DNA from: Bordetella sp. 02P26C-1
GTDB lineage: Bacteria > Pseudomonadota > Gammaproteobacteria > Burkholderiales > Burkholderiaceae_B
Assembly: GCF_009763255.1 (NCBI RefSeq)
Contig: NZ_WSJB01000012.1
Location: 124,001-188,000 of the forward strand
Direction: 5' to 3'
DNA length: 64,000 nucleotides
The position numbers and the translations under genes were made by a program. Of the stretch, positions 28,400 through 37,424 are shown in pieces. Numbering within the stretch: the stretch's first letter is position 1; every line of letters begins with the position of its first letter. The notes beneath the pieces were generated by a model. The model had not been told where the DNA came from. It worked only from the letters and a program-made list of their open reading frames with translations, and ran no database searches.

Positions 28400-30409
28400 T
28401 TAGAACGTTCTGAGAATCCCCCGCACCTTGCCCTCCAGCTGGTGCAATTCACCTTCCAACGTTTCGCGCTTACCTGCAAGTGCACGCAGTTCATTTTCCG
28501 TAGCCTCCAACTGCGTGAGATAGCGCGAGCTCAAATCGCTGCTGGCCGGAACGGCGCGTAGGTTTTCCCGAATACGAGCCTGTTCGGAAACAAGGCGTTC
28601 CCGTGCATCTTCCCATTGATCCAGCGCGCGTTGAGCAGCCATTTGCTTTTGCCGCGCCTCGGACAATTCAACCAACTTAGCGCTCAGCACACGATCCGTG
28701 CTGGATGCCGACCAGGCCAGCAAAGCCTCCGGTTCGGTATCCGCAATCGCTATCGTATCGCGCCGCAGTTGCTCCTCGACCGCCTGTACGGTCTGGCTTG
28801 CGCCTTTGTCGACCGTCACTTTGAGGCGGTGATGTGTGGCGGTTTTGCCGTCACTGGCCGGCGATGAGAACGTCCATCCAGATCTGACCGGGTGTTCGAT
28901 GATCACCGTACGTGGAGCGTCCATCGCCCCCGCCACCGTATAGTCGGTCACGTATCGGGCTTTCTGCGTCAAACGAAGCATACCGTCGACCACCTTGACC
29001 TCTGTGATTTCGTCTACAGGCTTGCGGTCTTCGGTGACGGTGACTTTGCGATCGATGGCGAAGCTCGCCAGACGCGTATCGGCGCCGGGCAAGCCCGCCA
29101 ACTGTGCGTCGCCGGCATAGCCCGACCGCGCGTCGTAAATCGTGAGAATGCCGGCTGGCAGGCTCACGCCCGTATCGTTCGTGAGCATTAATGCGGCCAC
29201 CGGATGGCGCTCTTGGCCTCCGGCCCTGTACAAGGACACCATGCTGGCGGGGATCTCAGCATCCAAAATAGGAATGGATAACGTATCGCCATTAGCGACA
29301 TCGTAAGTCCCCGGCAATTCAAACGTGGCCGATACATCGCTTTCCGTTGCCGTGGACTGGCTGTCACGATCAATCGCGCCACCGCCGTAGTGCTGGGTCA
29401 AAATTCGATCAGGCGCCGCCTCAGCAGCGACGGCCACCGGCGCCGGCCGCGGAGCCTGCATTCGGGCAGCGGCGGCATAACTCGCCGCACGCTGTGCCTG
29501 CGCACGTTTTGTGAGATTGCCGGTATCTGCTTCCGGCACGGCATTCGCTGCGGTGTTCACGGGCAGATCCATGCGGTCACGCCAATACCACTGGTGCAAG
29601 CGCTGGCTTAACGTAACGGGCTCTGCTGAAGAGAGGATGATTTTTACGTTGCGCCAATCCTCACCGCTGGCGTTTTCGAGCACGGCCCAGGCTTGCAGGC
29701 GCGCTTTGCCATCTTCGCCTGCGACGACCTTATACGCCGTCTTCCAGATCGGCGCGGCGACCACATAGGATAGATCCACTCGCTGCGCGCCGTTACCTTT
29801 AACCTTGATCTGAATGGCGCGGGAGCGATCATTCTTGGCGCGAGCGATCGCTGAGGCAGCTTGAACGAGCTTGTCTCTAATACGCTCATCGTCCACCGTC
29901 ACCATCGCATCGGGAGCAAGCTCAAGCGTCGCGATGGTGACGGCGCCCGACAGGACGGAAAGCAGGTACGCCTCGGCCCCATCCGCAGCAGTTCGGGGTT
30001 CAACGCCCAGGACTTGGCCTTGCACGGTTTTCCCTTGGCTGGTGACCGTCACCATCGCGCCCTGAATCGCATTTAGCAATGCAGGCACCGAGGCCAGCGA
30101 CTCGGCTGTTACCGGCAGGCCTTTAAAGGTCTCGCTAAGGGGTTGCGGGCCGACCAGCGACAAATCCGCGATCACGGCGCTATCGTTATTGAGCACCAAT
30201 GTTTTCAGAATATCGTCGACCTGCTCCAGGGGTACCTCAAGACGGACCACGCCGTCCTGATTCACCACCGCAGCACGCAATACTTCGGCCAGACCGCCCG
30301 ACGACAAACGCACTTCCTTGATCGGACTGGTATCGGGCGTCGCCGCGAAAATAGCGCTCGGCGCGCTGGCGGCCACGAGCAAGGTGGTTGCTAGAAAACG
30401 AGCGTACAT
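28400..30409 (-). CDS. Exported DUF4139-like protein with C-terminal coiled coil
   Basis: A 669-residue protein with a Sec signal peptide (MYARFLATTLLVAASAPSAIFA). Central blocks VDLSYVVAAPIWKTAYKVVAGEDGKARLQAWAVLENASGEDWRNVKIILSS and FTFSSPASDG-like strands resemble the DUF4139 (mucoidy-inhibitor MuiA-like) type of beta-rich repeat, and the last 110 residues (LVELSEARQKQMAAQRALDQWEDARERLVSEQARIRENL ... TENELRALAGKRETLEGELHQLEGKV) are a strong coiled-coil. It probably acts in the periplasm. The ATG at 30409 opens the signal peptide. Function unknown. Confidence 0.75.
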   Translation of the reverse strand: MYARFLATTLLVAASAPSAIFAATPDTSPIKEVRLSSGGLAEVLRAAVVNQDGVVRLEVPLEQVDDILKTLVLNNDSAVIADLSLVGPQPLSETFKGLPVTAESLASVPALLNAIQGAMVTVTSQGKTVQGQVLGVEPRTAADGAEAYLLSVLSGAVTIATLELAPDAMVTVDDERIRDKLVQAASAIARAKNDRSRAIQIKVKGNGAQRVDLSYVVAAPIWKTAYKVVAGEDGKARLQAWAVLENASGEDWRNVKIILSSAEPVTLSQRLHQWYWRDRMDLPVNTAANAVPEADTGNLTKRAQAQRAASYAAAARMQAPRPAPVAVAAEAAPDRILTQHYGGGAIDRDSQSTATESDVSATFELPGTYDVANGDTLSIPILDAEIPASMVSLYRAGGQERHPVAALMLTNDTGVSLPAGILTIYDARSGYAGDAQLAGLPGADTRLASFAIDRKVTVTEDRKPVDEITEVKVVDGMLRLTQKARYVTDYTVAGAMDAPRTVIIEHPVRSGWTFSSPASDGKTATHHRLKVTVDKGASQTVQAVEEQLRRDTIAIADTEPEALLAWSASSTDRVLSAKLVELSEARQKQMAAQRALDQWEDARERLVSEQARIRENLRAVPASSDLSSRYLTQLEATENELRALAGKRETLEGELHQLEGKVRGILRTF

Positions 30410-30522
30410 GGCATATCCCTGAGTAGGCCAGCACAGTGCCCAGGCTGGCAAGAGCTTAGTAACCAGTGCGTACTATATCCGCTTGCGGTCAATGCCATCG
30501 GCCTTGGGGGTCGCGCCAATGC

Positions 30523-30554
30523 AAAAAGCCCGACCACAAAGGATCGGGCTTTTT
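30523..30554 (-). terminator. Rho-independent terminator after tRNA-fMet
   Basis: Stem AAAAAGCCCGA / TCGGGCTTTTT with a 10-base loop, T-tract on both strands, 6 bases past the CCA end of the tRNA. Confidence 0.9.
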
Positions 30555-30559
30555 AAATC

Positions 30560-30636
<77 letters not shown>

Positions 30637-30649
30637 TCTGATGAGATGA

Positions 30650-30679
30650 ATCATAGCACAGGTTGTCGCACTGCATCAA
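30650..30679 (-). promoter_or_regulatory. Sigma-70 promoter of tRNA-fMet
   Basis: On the minus strand TTGATG (30674-30679), an 18-base spacer and TATGAT (30650-30655) lie 14 bases ahead of the tRNA 5' end. Confidence 0.65.
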
Positions 30680-30877
30680 GTGAAGGGCAATGGGCCGGTT
30701 GGATCCTGCCGAGTTAGCGCGTTTCAGTATCCGTGAAGCCTATGTAGCCCCAGACGTATGTCGATCGCGACCGCTCATAAATCATGCACTGCCGTGCATA
30801 AGCATCAGGAATGACCGCCCCGGGTAAACCCTTGGGTACAAAGCCCTTTTTGAGTCTGTGCCCAAGCTATCCCAAGG

Positions 30878-30902
30878 GTTGTCCACAGAAGCTGTGGGTA
30901 AC
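30878..30902. repeat. Inverted repeat with two DnaA-box-like 9-mers
   Basis: GTTGTCCACAG and CTGTGGGTAAC flank a 3-base loop; as RNA all 11 positions pair (two G-U). Each arm holds a 9-mer one base away from the DnaA box TTATNCACA (TTGTCCACA at 30879-30887; TTACCCACA on the other strand at 30893-30901). The sequence lies just after the stop of the minus-strand gene at 30923 and may simply be its transcript-end hairpin, but no T-tract follows. Confidence 0.35.
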
Positions 30903-30922
30903 TCCGCGCTAAAAAGGCGCGC

Positions 30923-31168
30923 TTACTTCAAAGCGGCCAAGACGCTATCGCGCACGCTTTCGAATCCCGCAACGTACTGAGGATTCTCAGAGGCGGCGAG
31001 CAGGTTCGAATAATTTTGCTCTAGCTGCGCCTCAATGGCTTCGCGCAGACCGGGCGACGACTTGGCCAAGTGCAGCATCGATGACAGGACCGAGTTCAAA
31101 GCGTCAATGCGACCACCTTGATGCGAAACGGTGTGCACGATCACAGCGATTTGTTCTTGCATGTCCAT
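30923..31168 (-). CDS. Hypothetical protein of 81 residues
   Basis: A small, largely helical acidic protein (EQIAVIVHTVSHQGGRIDALNSVLSSMLHLAKSSPGLREAIEAQLEQNYSNLLAA). The ATG at 31168 has a GAGG ribosome site 7 bases upstream. Repeated hydrophobic spacing suggests a two- or three-helix bundle or dimer. I do not recognise the family. It is divergent from the lipoprotein gene at 31303. Confidence 0.65.
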   Translation of the reverse strand: MDMQEQIAVIVHTVSHQGGRIDALNSVLSSMLHLAKSSPGLREAIEAQLEQNYSNLLAASENPQYVAGFESVRDSVLAALK

Positions 31169-31302
31169 AGAGAAACCTCACAAAAAATAGCTTGGCGGGC
31201 ATGCTAGCATGTTCGCCCCGCCGAGCCGCGAGGACTCCTTGCAGACTTGCATCGCGGCGGGACACACCGTGTAATAGCACTCATCTCATACATGGATATC
31301 AC

Positions 31303-31620
31303 ATGCTTCGTCCGCTCGCCTGCCTTTTGACCGCTACCCTGCTGAGCGCCTGCGCCAGCACGAGCCAAACTACGTCTGTCGGGCAAGACATGTATCGCCT
31401 CAGCTACAACGCTGGAGCCAAATGGCAAACCTGGGTCGAGGTTAAAAACATCGCGCGCGAACAGGCGATTGCTCATTGCCAATCTTTGGGCAAGCGAATG
31501 ACAGACCCTAAAGTCACATCCAACCACGCAACGGGGCTTGCGCCTAAGGTCGCGACGATTGAATTTCTCTGTTCGCCGCTGCCGGCACAGAACAGCAACG
31601 CCAAAAACGATAAATCCTGA
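31303..31620 (+). CDS. Small putative lipoprotein
   Basis: A 105-residue protein with a lipoprotein signal (MLRPLACLLTATLLSAC, lipobox LSAC, lipidated C17) and a mature domain DMYRLSYNAGAKWQTWVEVKNIAREQAIAHCQSLGKRM ... ATIEFLCSPL with two cysteines likely to pair. Such short outer-membrane or periplasmic lipoproteins with a YRLS-x-x-x-x-x-x-W-VE-K-x-A-x-x-A-x-x-C pattern are common in Burkholderiales but of unknown role. The start at 31303 is set by the signal peptide; the frame is open upstream. Confidence 0.7.
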   Translation: MLRPLACLLTATLLSACASTSQTTSVGQDMYRLSYNAGAKWQTWVEVKNIAREQAIAHCQSLGKRMTDPKVTSNHATGLAPKVATIEFLCSPLPAQNSNAKNDKS

Positions 31621-31820
31621 TAGCCACCCGTTCTGTCAAGCAGTGTGGCTAGCGCAACTTTTCCCGCCAAATAGCGTGAATGCATAAATAAGCCGGCACC
31701 CATGACGAGCGCCGGCTGATGTATGAAGGCCGAAACTTAGCCTTCCCCTATAGAGCGATCGAGCAGATCAAGGAGCGTCAGTCGTCATGATGCCAACTAA
31801 CTTGATCCTGCCTTGCTTAT

Positions 31821-32414
31821 TTATAGGTTGACCTTCGAGATCTTGGACCCGTCAAGCGAAACGCCGGCCATCAGACCGCCGTTGTTCATCACAAAACCCA
31901 CCACCGGCTGACGAACCGTGTTGCTATCGATGCTGCCATTGGCGCCGACATTGGCAATGGCGACAGTAGCATCAGCACCGACAGTCCAACCATTGCTATT
32001 GCGGAATTTCTGCAATGCTTCGTCCGTCATGAAGAGCAGAACGACAGCCTTCGATTGCGCGCCAGCCTGCAAGCCAATCGAGCCACCCGTCGTGCTGTAG
32101 TAGCCGGCATCCGCCCCATTCACGCGCAGTACGCCCTTGCCGTGTTCGGCGCCGACGATAAAGCTTGCGCTCAAGACCGATGGGAAGACCAAGACACCCT
32201 TGGCGCGCTGAACCAGCTCACGCGCCTGAGGAGACGTCTCGTACAACTTGGTCAGAGTCGCGTCGGTGGCGCTATTGAGTTCCTGGCGCTGCTCGGCCGC
32301 GCTGGCCGAAGCTTTGTTAGAGGTCATCGTGCAGCCGGAAAACAGCACACCGGCCATCGCAACGGAAACAGCAGCCACCGCAGCGCGACGCATCGTAGGA
32401 AATTTCGTACGCAT
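31821..32414 (-). CDS. YSC84/SYLF-domain lipoprotein
   Basis: A 197-residue protein with lipoprotein signal (RRAAVAAVSVAMAGVLFSGC) and a Ysc84/SYLF lipid-binding domain (LTKLYETSPQARELVQRAKGVLVFPSVLSASFIVGAEHGKGVLRV, GGSIGLQAGAQSKAVVLLFMTDEAL, VVGFVMNNGGLMAGVSLDGSKISKV). Bacterial members are small outer-membrane or periplasmic proteins sometimes called BPSL1445-type lipoproteins. The ATG at 32414, with GGAGC close upstream, gives the signal peptide; the frame continues open further upstream without a better start. Confidence 0.88.
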   Translation of the reverse strand: MRTKFPTMRRAAVAAVSVAMAGVLFSGCTMTSNKASASAAEQRQELNSATDATLTKLYETSPQARELVQRAKGVLVFPSVLSASFIVGAEHGKGVLRVNGADAGYYSTTGGSIGLQAGAQSKAVVLLFMTDEALQKFRNSNGWTVGADATVAIANVGANGSIDSNTVRQPVVGFVMNNGGLMAGVSLDGSKISKVNL

Positions 32415-32744
32415 AAACGCTCCTATCTTATGGTTGGGTAAGTTCTTCACTGTACTCGCACATCGGGAAAAAAACGTCGTCGGTGTGCAAGGCGCGCGTG
32501 GCAAAAGCAACAAATCAATACTCGTTCGCTCAGGCGAGCAGGATCGAACTGCTCAAATTTTGTTACTACCCGGGTGGTAGTCATTTTTGAAAAAGGCGCA
32601 CGGATCGCCAGAGTAAGGCGCCGATACCCGCGCCACGATGAAAGCCGCGGGTGGCTGGCAAGCAGCGGCGAAAGCCAGCAAAAGGGCAAGCAAGGGGAAC
32701 TGCAAAACCTCGCTTATACTGTATAAATACACAGTATTTTTATC
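32415..32744. other. 330-base intergenic region with inverted repeat and SOS promoter
   Basis: No convincing gene lies here. It holds a 6-bp inverted repeat ACTACC-CGGGT-GGTAGT at 32565-32581, of the kind bound by small dimeric repressors, followed by CATTTTTG, and near its right end the LexA box of the next gene. A 75-codon minus-strand frame (32553-32780) covers the LexA box and has no ribosome site; I treat it as spurious. Confidence 0.5.
32719..32734 (+). promoter_or_regulatory. LexA (SOS) box upstream of the small gene at 32745
   Basis: CTGTATAAATACACAG is a perfect CTG-N10-CAG operator and is very close to the canonical CTGTATATATATACAG. It ends 10 bases before the ATG, and TATACT just to its left could act as -10. 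It matches the recA operator of the same genome (20050-20065) in all six conserved bases and in most of the AT-rich centre. Confidence 0.8.
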
Positions 32745-33047
32745 ATGCCGAATTGTCGCGTATCTCGCACCCACCTTCACGGGCGCCCCCTGAATCCAGC
32801 CGAATGGACCTGCGTGCCGGGGCCCGTCACTATGTACACGCTCTACCGGGAGTCGCAGAAGCGATGGGTTAATTGCCTGCGTATCGTGCGACAGAAAGCG
32901 GGCGGAGCGTCCGACGCATCGCCTTACCCGGATTTATGTGATGTGGAGCTATTGGCTTTCTCGACACACCAAGCGATGATGGTTGCTGGCTTCGAAGAAA
33001 TTGTGGGGGCCCGATACTATCAAGGCTGGTACATCGTGTGGGAATGA
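32745..33047 (+). CDS. Small unknown protein under LexA control
   Basis: A 100-residue protein (MPNCRVSRTHLHGRPLNPAEWTC ... YYQGWYIVWE) with four cysteines, many aromatic residues and no signal peptide or membrane helix. Translation may also begin at the internal ATG at residue 30 (MYTLYRESQKRW). No ribosome site is obvious before 32745. The LexA box directly upstream strongly suggests induction by DNA damage. Small SOS proteins are often cell-division inhibitors (SulA analogues), but nothing in the sequence shows that. I recognise no family. Divergent from the SYLF lipoprotein gene. Confidence 0.6.
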   Translation: MPNCRVSRTHLHGRPLNPAEWTCVPGPVTMYTLYRESQKRWVNCLRIVRQKAGGASDASPYPDLCDVELLAFSTHQAMMVAGFEEIVGARYYQGWYIVWE

Positions 33048-33112
33048 TTATTTCCCCCAAACCCCGCGCCTTTCAATTCGAATTTCCGATAAATTGATAC
33101 TATTATTGTCTG

Positions 33113-33247
33113 ATGAAGTGTAGCTTTATCCTCATCATCGGCTTAGCCCTCGGGCTTATTATCGGCGTCGCATTGGACAACGTCGTGAGCGGCATTGGGG
33201 TCGGGCTGGCGATTGCAATCGCGCTAGCAATCGAGAGAAATAGCTAA
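33113..33247 (+). CDS. 44-residue glycine-zipper-like membrane protein
   Basis: ATG 33113 to TAA 33247 encodes a 44-residue, almost wholly hydrophobic protein: MKCSFILIIGLALGLIIG, then VALDNVVSGIG and a second hydrophobic run VGLAIAIALAIERNS. Glycines recur every four residues, as in glycine-zipper helices. Two short transmembrane segments joined by DNVVSG are likely. No ribosome site is obvious, which lowers confidence. It lies 65 bases after the SOS-box gene and 169 before the Hint-domain gene. Confidence 0.5.
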   Translation: MKCSFILIIGLALGLIIGVALDNVVSGIGVGLAIAIALAIERNS

Positions 33248-33416
33248 CGCTTAATCGCACTCATATTGGAATCTACCTTCGATCTTCCATATCCTGACAA
33301 AGTCTATATTTCATAAACAAAATCAAAGACTTAAAGGATTTTTTAAGAAAATAATCAAGGCATTAACAGCGACCACATAATGAAACGAGGCCCCAATGCC
33401 TATATGGAGACTCGTT

Positions 33417-34340
33417 ATGGCTTCGTTGACCCTTAATAATATTTTTGTATTAACGTTGGACGAGCACAATACCCTCCGAGCTGGAGGAGGAGCGGCCGGC
33501 CCATTTTTCATCACCAAACTCGACAATCCGGATGCCACCTCGTATCAAGTGGACAACCTACTCAATGTAGATAAGAACCATCTGGAGCAGTTCACGGTGG
33601 AGTATCTCGGCCGTACAGAAAATGGGATCATCGGACAGCTCAACGGCACGTACTATTATTTCACCAATGATTGGCTCTCAACGGGTGATGTGGTGACCTT
33701 GGAATTTGAGCCGTATATCTTGCCAGTCTGCTTTGTTAAAGGGACATTGATCACAACCCTGCGCGGAGAGGTGGCGATAGAAGATTTGATCCCGGGCGAC
33801 AGTGTCATGGGAAGTTCGGGGTGGCGCCAGGTCAAATGGATAGGATGGCGTCATTATGGTGCCCTTGCCTTTATCGATCGCGACAATGCGGCGCGGATAG
33901 CTCCGATTCGAATCAGCGCCCATGCAATCGCGGAACGCGTACCCGATAGAGACCTGCTCTTATCACCGTGGCATCATTTGATGGTGGAAGGGAAACTAGT
34001 GCGCGCGGGCGACCTTTTGAACGGGCTAACCATTTCGCAGGAGAGCTCTATTTCCGCGGTGACCTATTACCACGTCGAACTGGACCAGTTTGATGTCATC
34101 ATGGCCCACGGCGTCTATTCGGAATCATGGGCGGACGGCGGTAATCGCGATTTCTTTCAGAATGTCGATGTCACCGCGCTACGTCCGGAAGATAGGCAGC
34201 GTCGTCGTGCCCCACGACCAGGCTTCGATCACCTGGTGGTGCATAAGGGCAAGGAATTGGCAAACATTCAACGTCGGGTTGCAGAGCGGGCTGCAGCCAC
34301 TTTGAATACGGCAAGGCCAGCAAAGAAGAAGGCCGCGTGA
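33417..34340 (+). CDS. Hint (Hedgehog/intein) domain protein
   Basis: A 307-residue protein. Residues 1-103 form a beta-rich N-terminal part I do not recognise. From C105 on comes a Hint_2-type domain: CFVKGTLITTLRGEVAIEDLIPGDSV (block A with the nucleophilic cysteine), LLSPWHHLMVEG with H186-H187 (block B), and YYHVELDQFDVIMAHGVYSESW near residues 218-238. The C-terminus is basic (RQRRRAPRP, PAKKKAA). Such domains can cleave their own N-terminal peptide bond; many bacterial copies sit in secreted proteins. There is no intein-type C-terminal His-Asn. The ATG at 33417 has GGAG 7 bases upstream. The 170 bases before it are AT-rich, a sign of transfer. Confidence 0.8.
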   Translation: MASLTLNNIFVLTLDEHNTLRAGGGAAGPFFITKLDNPDATSYQVDNLLNVDKNHLEQFTVEYLGRTENGIIGQLNGTYYYFTNDWLSTGDVVTLEFEPYILPVCFVKGTLITTLRGEVAIEDLIPGDSVMGSSGWRQVKWIGWRHYGALAFIDRDNAARIAPIRISAHAIAERVPDRDLLLSPWHHLMVEGKLVRAGDLLNGLTISQESSISAVTYYHVELDQFDVIMAHGVYSESWADGGNRDFFQNVDVTALRPEDRQRRRAPRPGFDHLVVHKGKELANIQRRVAERAAATLNTARPAKKKAA

Positions 34341-34456
34341 TTCAGCGAGTCGGCAGAAGCTCGGACTTGCCGAGCAAGCTCGACATGGGTCTAGCAGCAT
34401 CCTGAGGAGTGATACTCCGACATCGCTGCGACGCGGGATAATGAGATTCCGACAGC

Positions 34457-34493
34457 AAAAAACAAGGGGCTACGTGATCACACGTAACCCCTT
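34457..34493 (-). terminator. Rho-independent terminator of rpoD-tRNA transcript
   Basis: Stem AAGGGG-x-TACGTG / CACGTA-x-CCCCTT (one internal mismatch), followed on the minus strand by GTTTTTTG, just past the CCA end of the tRNA. Confidence 0.85.
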
Positions 34494-34502
34494 GATTTCA
34501 CT

Positions 34503-34581
<79 letters not shown>

Positions 34582-34597
34582 TTTTTAACCTGACTGC

Positions 34598-36853
34598 TTA
34601 TTGCCCTTCCAGGAAGCTCTTGAGCTTATCAGCCCGGCTGGGGTGGCGCAGTTTGCGCAGTGCCTTCGCCTCTATTTGGCGAATGCGCTCGCGCGTAACG
34701 TCAAACTGTTTACCCACTTCTTCCAAGGTCTGGTCGGTGCTCATTTCGATACCGAAACGCATCCGCAAAACCTTGGCTTCACGCGGGGTGAGAGAGTCTA
34801 ACACTTCTTTGACCACATCGCGCATCGAACCGTGCAATGCGGCATCCGAAGGCGCCAGGGTGGCGGTGTCTTCGATGAAATCGCCCAAGTGCGAATCGTC
34901 GTCGTCACCGATCGGCGTTTCCATGGAGATCGGCTCTTTGGCGATCTTCAGGATCTTGCGGATCTTGTCCTCGGGCATGTCCATCTTTTGCGCCAAGGTC
35001 GCGGGATCCGGCTCGCCGCCGGTCTCCTGCAGGATCTGACGGCTGATGCGGTTCATCTTGTTGATCGTTTCGATCATGTGAACCGGAATCCGGATGGTGC
35101 GGGCCTGGTCAGCAATCGAACGCGTGATGGCCTGACGGATCCACCATGTGGCGTAGGTCGAGAACTTGTAGCCGCGACGGTATTCGAACTTGTCCACTGC
35201 CTTCATCAAGCCGATGTTGCCTTCCTGGATCAGATCCAGGAACTGCAAGCCACGGTTGGTGTACTTCTTGGCGATAGAGATCACCAGACGCAGGTTGGCC
35301 TCGGTCATCTCACGCTTGGCTTTGCGAGCCTTGGCTTCGCCAGTGGCCATGCGCTTGTTGACGTCCTTCAGATCCTTGAGCGGCAGAACCACGCGTGTTT
35401 GCAGGTCGATCAGCTTTTGCTGCAATTCCTGCACGGCGGGAACGTGACGTTCAAGGGTCTCGGAATACGGATGGCCAGCAGCGACTTCGCTCAGGACCCA
35501 TTCCAAGTTCGTTTCCTGGCCCGGGAAGACCTTGATGAAATGGCTGCGCGGCATGCCGGCGCGGTCCACGCAGGTATGCAACACGGCGCGCTCAAGCTGA
35601 CGGACCTCTTCAACCTGGGCACGCAGCGTATCGGCGAGCTTTTCCACCATCTTGGCGGTAAAGCGGATGCCCATCATCTCGTTGAGGATGACTTCTTGCG
35701 CCTTGACGTAAATGTCGGATTTGTAGCCGTCCTTTTCGTACGACTCGCGCATCATGGCGAACTGCTTCGCGACGATGTCGAACTTGGCCAAGGCCTTGAC
35801 GCGCAGGTCTTCGAGCTGCTTGCTCGACATGCCGCCAGCGGGGCCGTCATCGCTCTCTTCTTCGTCCGCGGTCACGCCAGCGCCGGCGTATTCTTCGCCG
35901 TCTTCCGGGTCAACCAGACCGTCGACGACTTCGTCGATCTGCGCTTGGCCTTCGCGCACGCGATCGACGTGGGCGAGGATTTCGTTGATGGTGGTCGGGC
36001 ATGCCGAGATCGCCATCACCATGTGCTTCAGACCGTCTTCGATGCGCTTGGCGATTTCGATTTCGCCTTCGCGCGTCAGCAGCTCGACCGAACCCATTTC
36101 GCGCATATACATACGCACGGGGTCGGTAGTACGACCGAAGTCGGAATCCACCGTCGTCAGCGCGGCTTCGGCTTCGTCCTCGACGTCATCGTCGTTGGAG
36201 GCCACAGGCGCGTTTTCGCTCATCAGCAGCGTTTCGGCGTCGGGGGCTTGGTCGTAGACCGCGATCCCCATGTCGCTAAAGGTGCTGATGATGCCGTCAA
36301 TGGCCTCGGCGTCCACCAGATCATCGGGCAGATGATCGTTGATTTCGCCATAGGTCAGGTAGCCGCGATCCTTGCCGAGCTTGATCAGCTGCTTGAGGCG
36401 GTTACGACGGGCTTCGTATTCTTCGGGCGAGACAGGGCCACGCGCGATGAGGTCCTTGGGATCACCCTTGCCGCGCTTGCCACCACGCTTGGGCGGCTTG
36501 AAATCGGGCAGGACTTCGCCGTCGCCGTCCATCGGATCGTCGAAAGCGTCGCTATCGTTGTTGGCGTTCTTCGCCGGGCGACCGGGACGACGACCGCTCG
36601 AGGGGCGCGCGCCACCACCGACCAGCTCGGCCAGTTTGTCCTCGGCCTTTTTGCGGGGGGACTTGACCGCTTTTTCGCCGGTGGCGGATTTCGCTGCTTT
36701 TTTGGCAGCGGTCTTCGTTGCCGTTTTGGAGACCTTCACCGCCGTTTTGGCAGGCGCTTTTTCCGCTGCCATGCTCACGACGCGTTTGGCCGTTTTGACC
36801 GGCGTATCGATTGCATCGTCTGCAGGGGAGGTTTTGCCTGATGTTCTGGTCAT
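34598..36853 (-). CDS. rpoD: RNA polymerase sigma factor RpoD (sigma-70)
   Basis: A 751-residue primary sigma factor. Residues 1-130 are a Lys/Ala/Thr-rich extension ([30 protein letters not shown]) much longer than in E. coli (613 residues in total). Then region 1.1 (about 140-205), 1.2 ([21 protein letters not shown]), the acidic non-conserved region, 2.1-2.4 ([44 protein letters not shown]), region 3 and 4.2 ([30 protein letters not shown]). Third gene of the rpsU-dnaG-rpoD set, but separated from dnaG by 571 bases, so it likely has its own promoter. Confidence 0.99.
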   Translation of the reverse strand: MTRTSGKTSPADDAIDTPVKTAKRVVSMAAEKAPAKTAVKVSKTATKTAAKKAAKSATGEKAVKSPRKKAEDKLAELVGGGARPSSGRRPGRPAKNANNDSDAFDDPMDGDGEVLPDFKPPKRGGKRGKGDPKDLIARGPVSPEEYEARRNRLKQLIKLGKDRGYLTYGEINDHLPDDLVDAEAIDGIISTFSDMGIAVYDQAPDAETLLMSENAPVASNDDDVEDEAEAALTTVDSDFGRTTDPVRMYMREMGSVELLTREGEIEIAKRIEDGLKHMVMAISACPTTINEILAHVDRVREGQAQIDEVVDGLVDPEDGEEYAGAGVTADEEESDDGPAGGMSSKQLEDLRVKALAKFDIVAKQFAMMRESYEKDGYKSDIYVKAQEVILNEMMGIRFTAKMVEKLADTLRAQVEEVRQLERAVLHTCVDRAGMPRSHFIKVFPGQETNLEWVLSEVAAGHPYSETLERHVPAVQELQQKLIDLQTRVVLPLKDLKDVNKRMATGEAKARKAKREMTEANLRLVISIAKKYTNRGLQFLDLIQEGNIGLMKAVDKFEYRRGYKFSTYATWWIRQAITRSIADQARTIRIPVHMIETINKMNRISRQILQETGGEPDPATLAQKMDMPEDKIRKILKIAKEPISMETPIGDDDDSHLGDFIEDTATLAPSDAALHGSMRDVVKEVLDSLTPREAKVLRMRFGIEMSTDQTLEEVGKQFDVTRERIRQIEAKALRKLRHPSRADKLKSFLEGQ

Positions 36854-37424
36854 AGTCGCTTCCGTGGTCGTCGCAACCCGTGATTAGGGCTATTGCACCA
36901 CAAGGACCGCATGCGCGCGCCAAAGCGCCGCATCCGATCCATGCGGGTAAAACAGGCCAGTTCGCAAAGCGGCGTGCGTTACATCGTCCGTAACGCGGAC
37001 CCGGTTCCCGGATCCCACAGTTGTCCCATCTGGCCTCTTGGCCCTGAGACAGCTTGTATCGCACACTTGTATCGGCCGGGTCGCCTCGATGTTGTTGTAA
37101 GCTGTCTTGCCTGTGACAGGCTGGCAGTCAAAGGGGACTTTCAGAAATCCCATGCTGCTGCAATAGACACAGCTCTAACTCTCAACACCGCAGATCAATC
37201 CCGGACGATTTGCGTACTCGCCCTCGAATTGTAACTATCCAACTGATCTTTGATGCAATCTTAGTGGCAACTCTGTACGGAAAGTGCGCAATAAAGCGCG
37301 CTGGAGGCAGGTCGAATTCGCATTTTCAGCCGAATCCGATGCGCGCCAGGGCCAATACGCTCTGTAACCGCATGAAGCCAATCCGACACATCATGTCGTT
37401 GGAAAACCTTTGATTGTACCGTAC
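36854..37424. other. 571-base gap between dnaG and rpoD
   Basis: No convincing gene. Frames of 87-113 codons occur on both strands but lack ribosome sites and protein-like composition. On the minus strand TTGCAT (37253-37258), a 19-base spacer and TACAAT (37228-37233) could be an rpoD promoter; TTGACT with a 17-base spacer near 37110-37130 is an alternative without a good -10. No RNA gene is recognised. Confidence 0.4.

Noticed and set aside
32553-32780. Minus-strand frame of 75 codons with a lipobox-like LAFAAAC stretch
   Set aside because: It runs across the LexA box of the opposite gene, has no ribosome site, and the hydrophobic run starts far from the presumed start codon.
34832-36841. 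669-codon plus-strand frame opposite rpoD
   Set aside because: Antisense shadow of rpoD, rich in Val/His/Gly/Asp repeats and without a ribosome site.
36893-37234. Plus-strand frame of 113 codons in the dnaG-rpoD gap
   Set aside because: Composition is not protein-like, many rare features such as clustered Cys/Arg, and no ribosome site.
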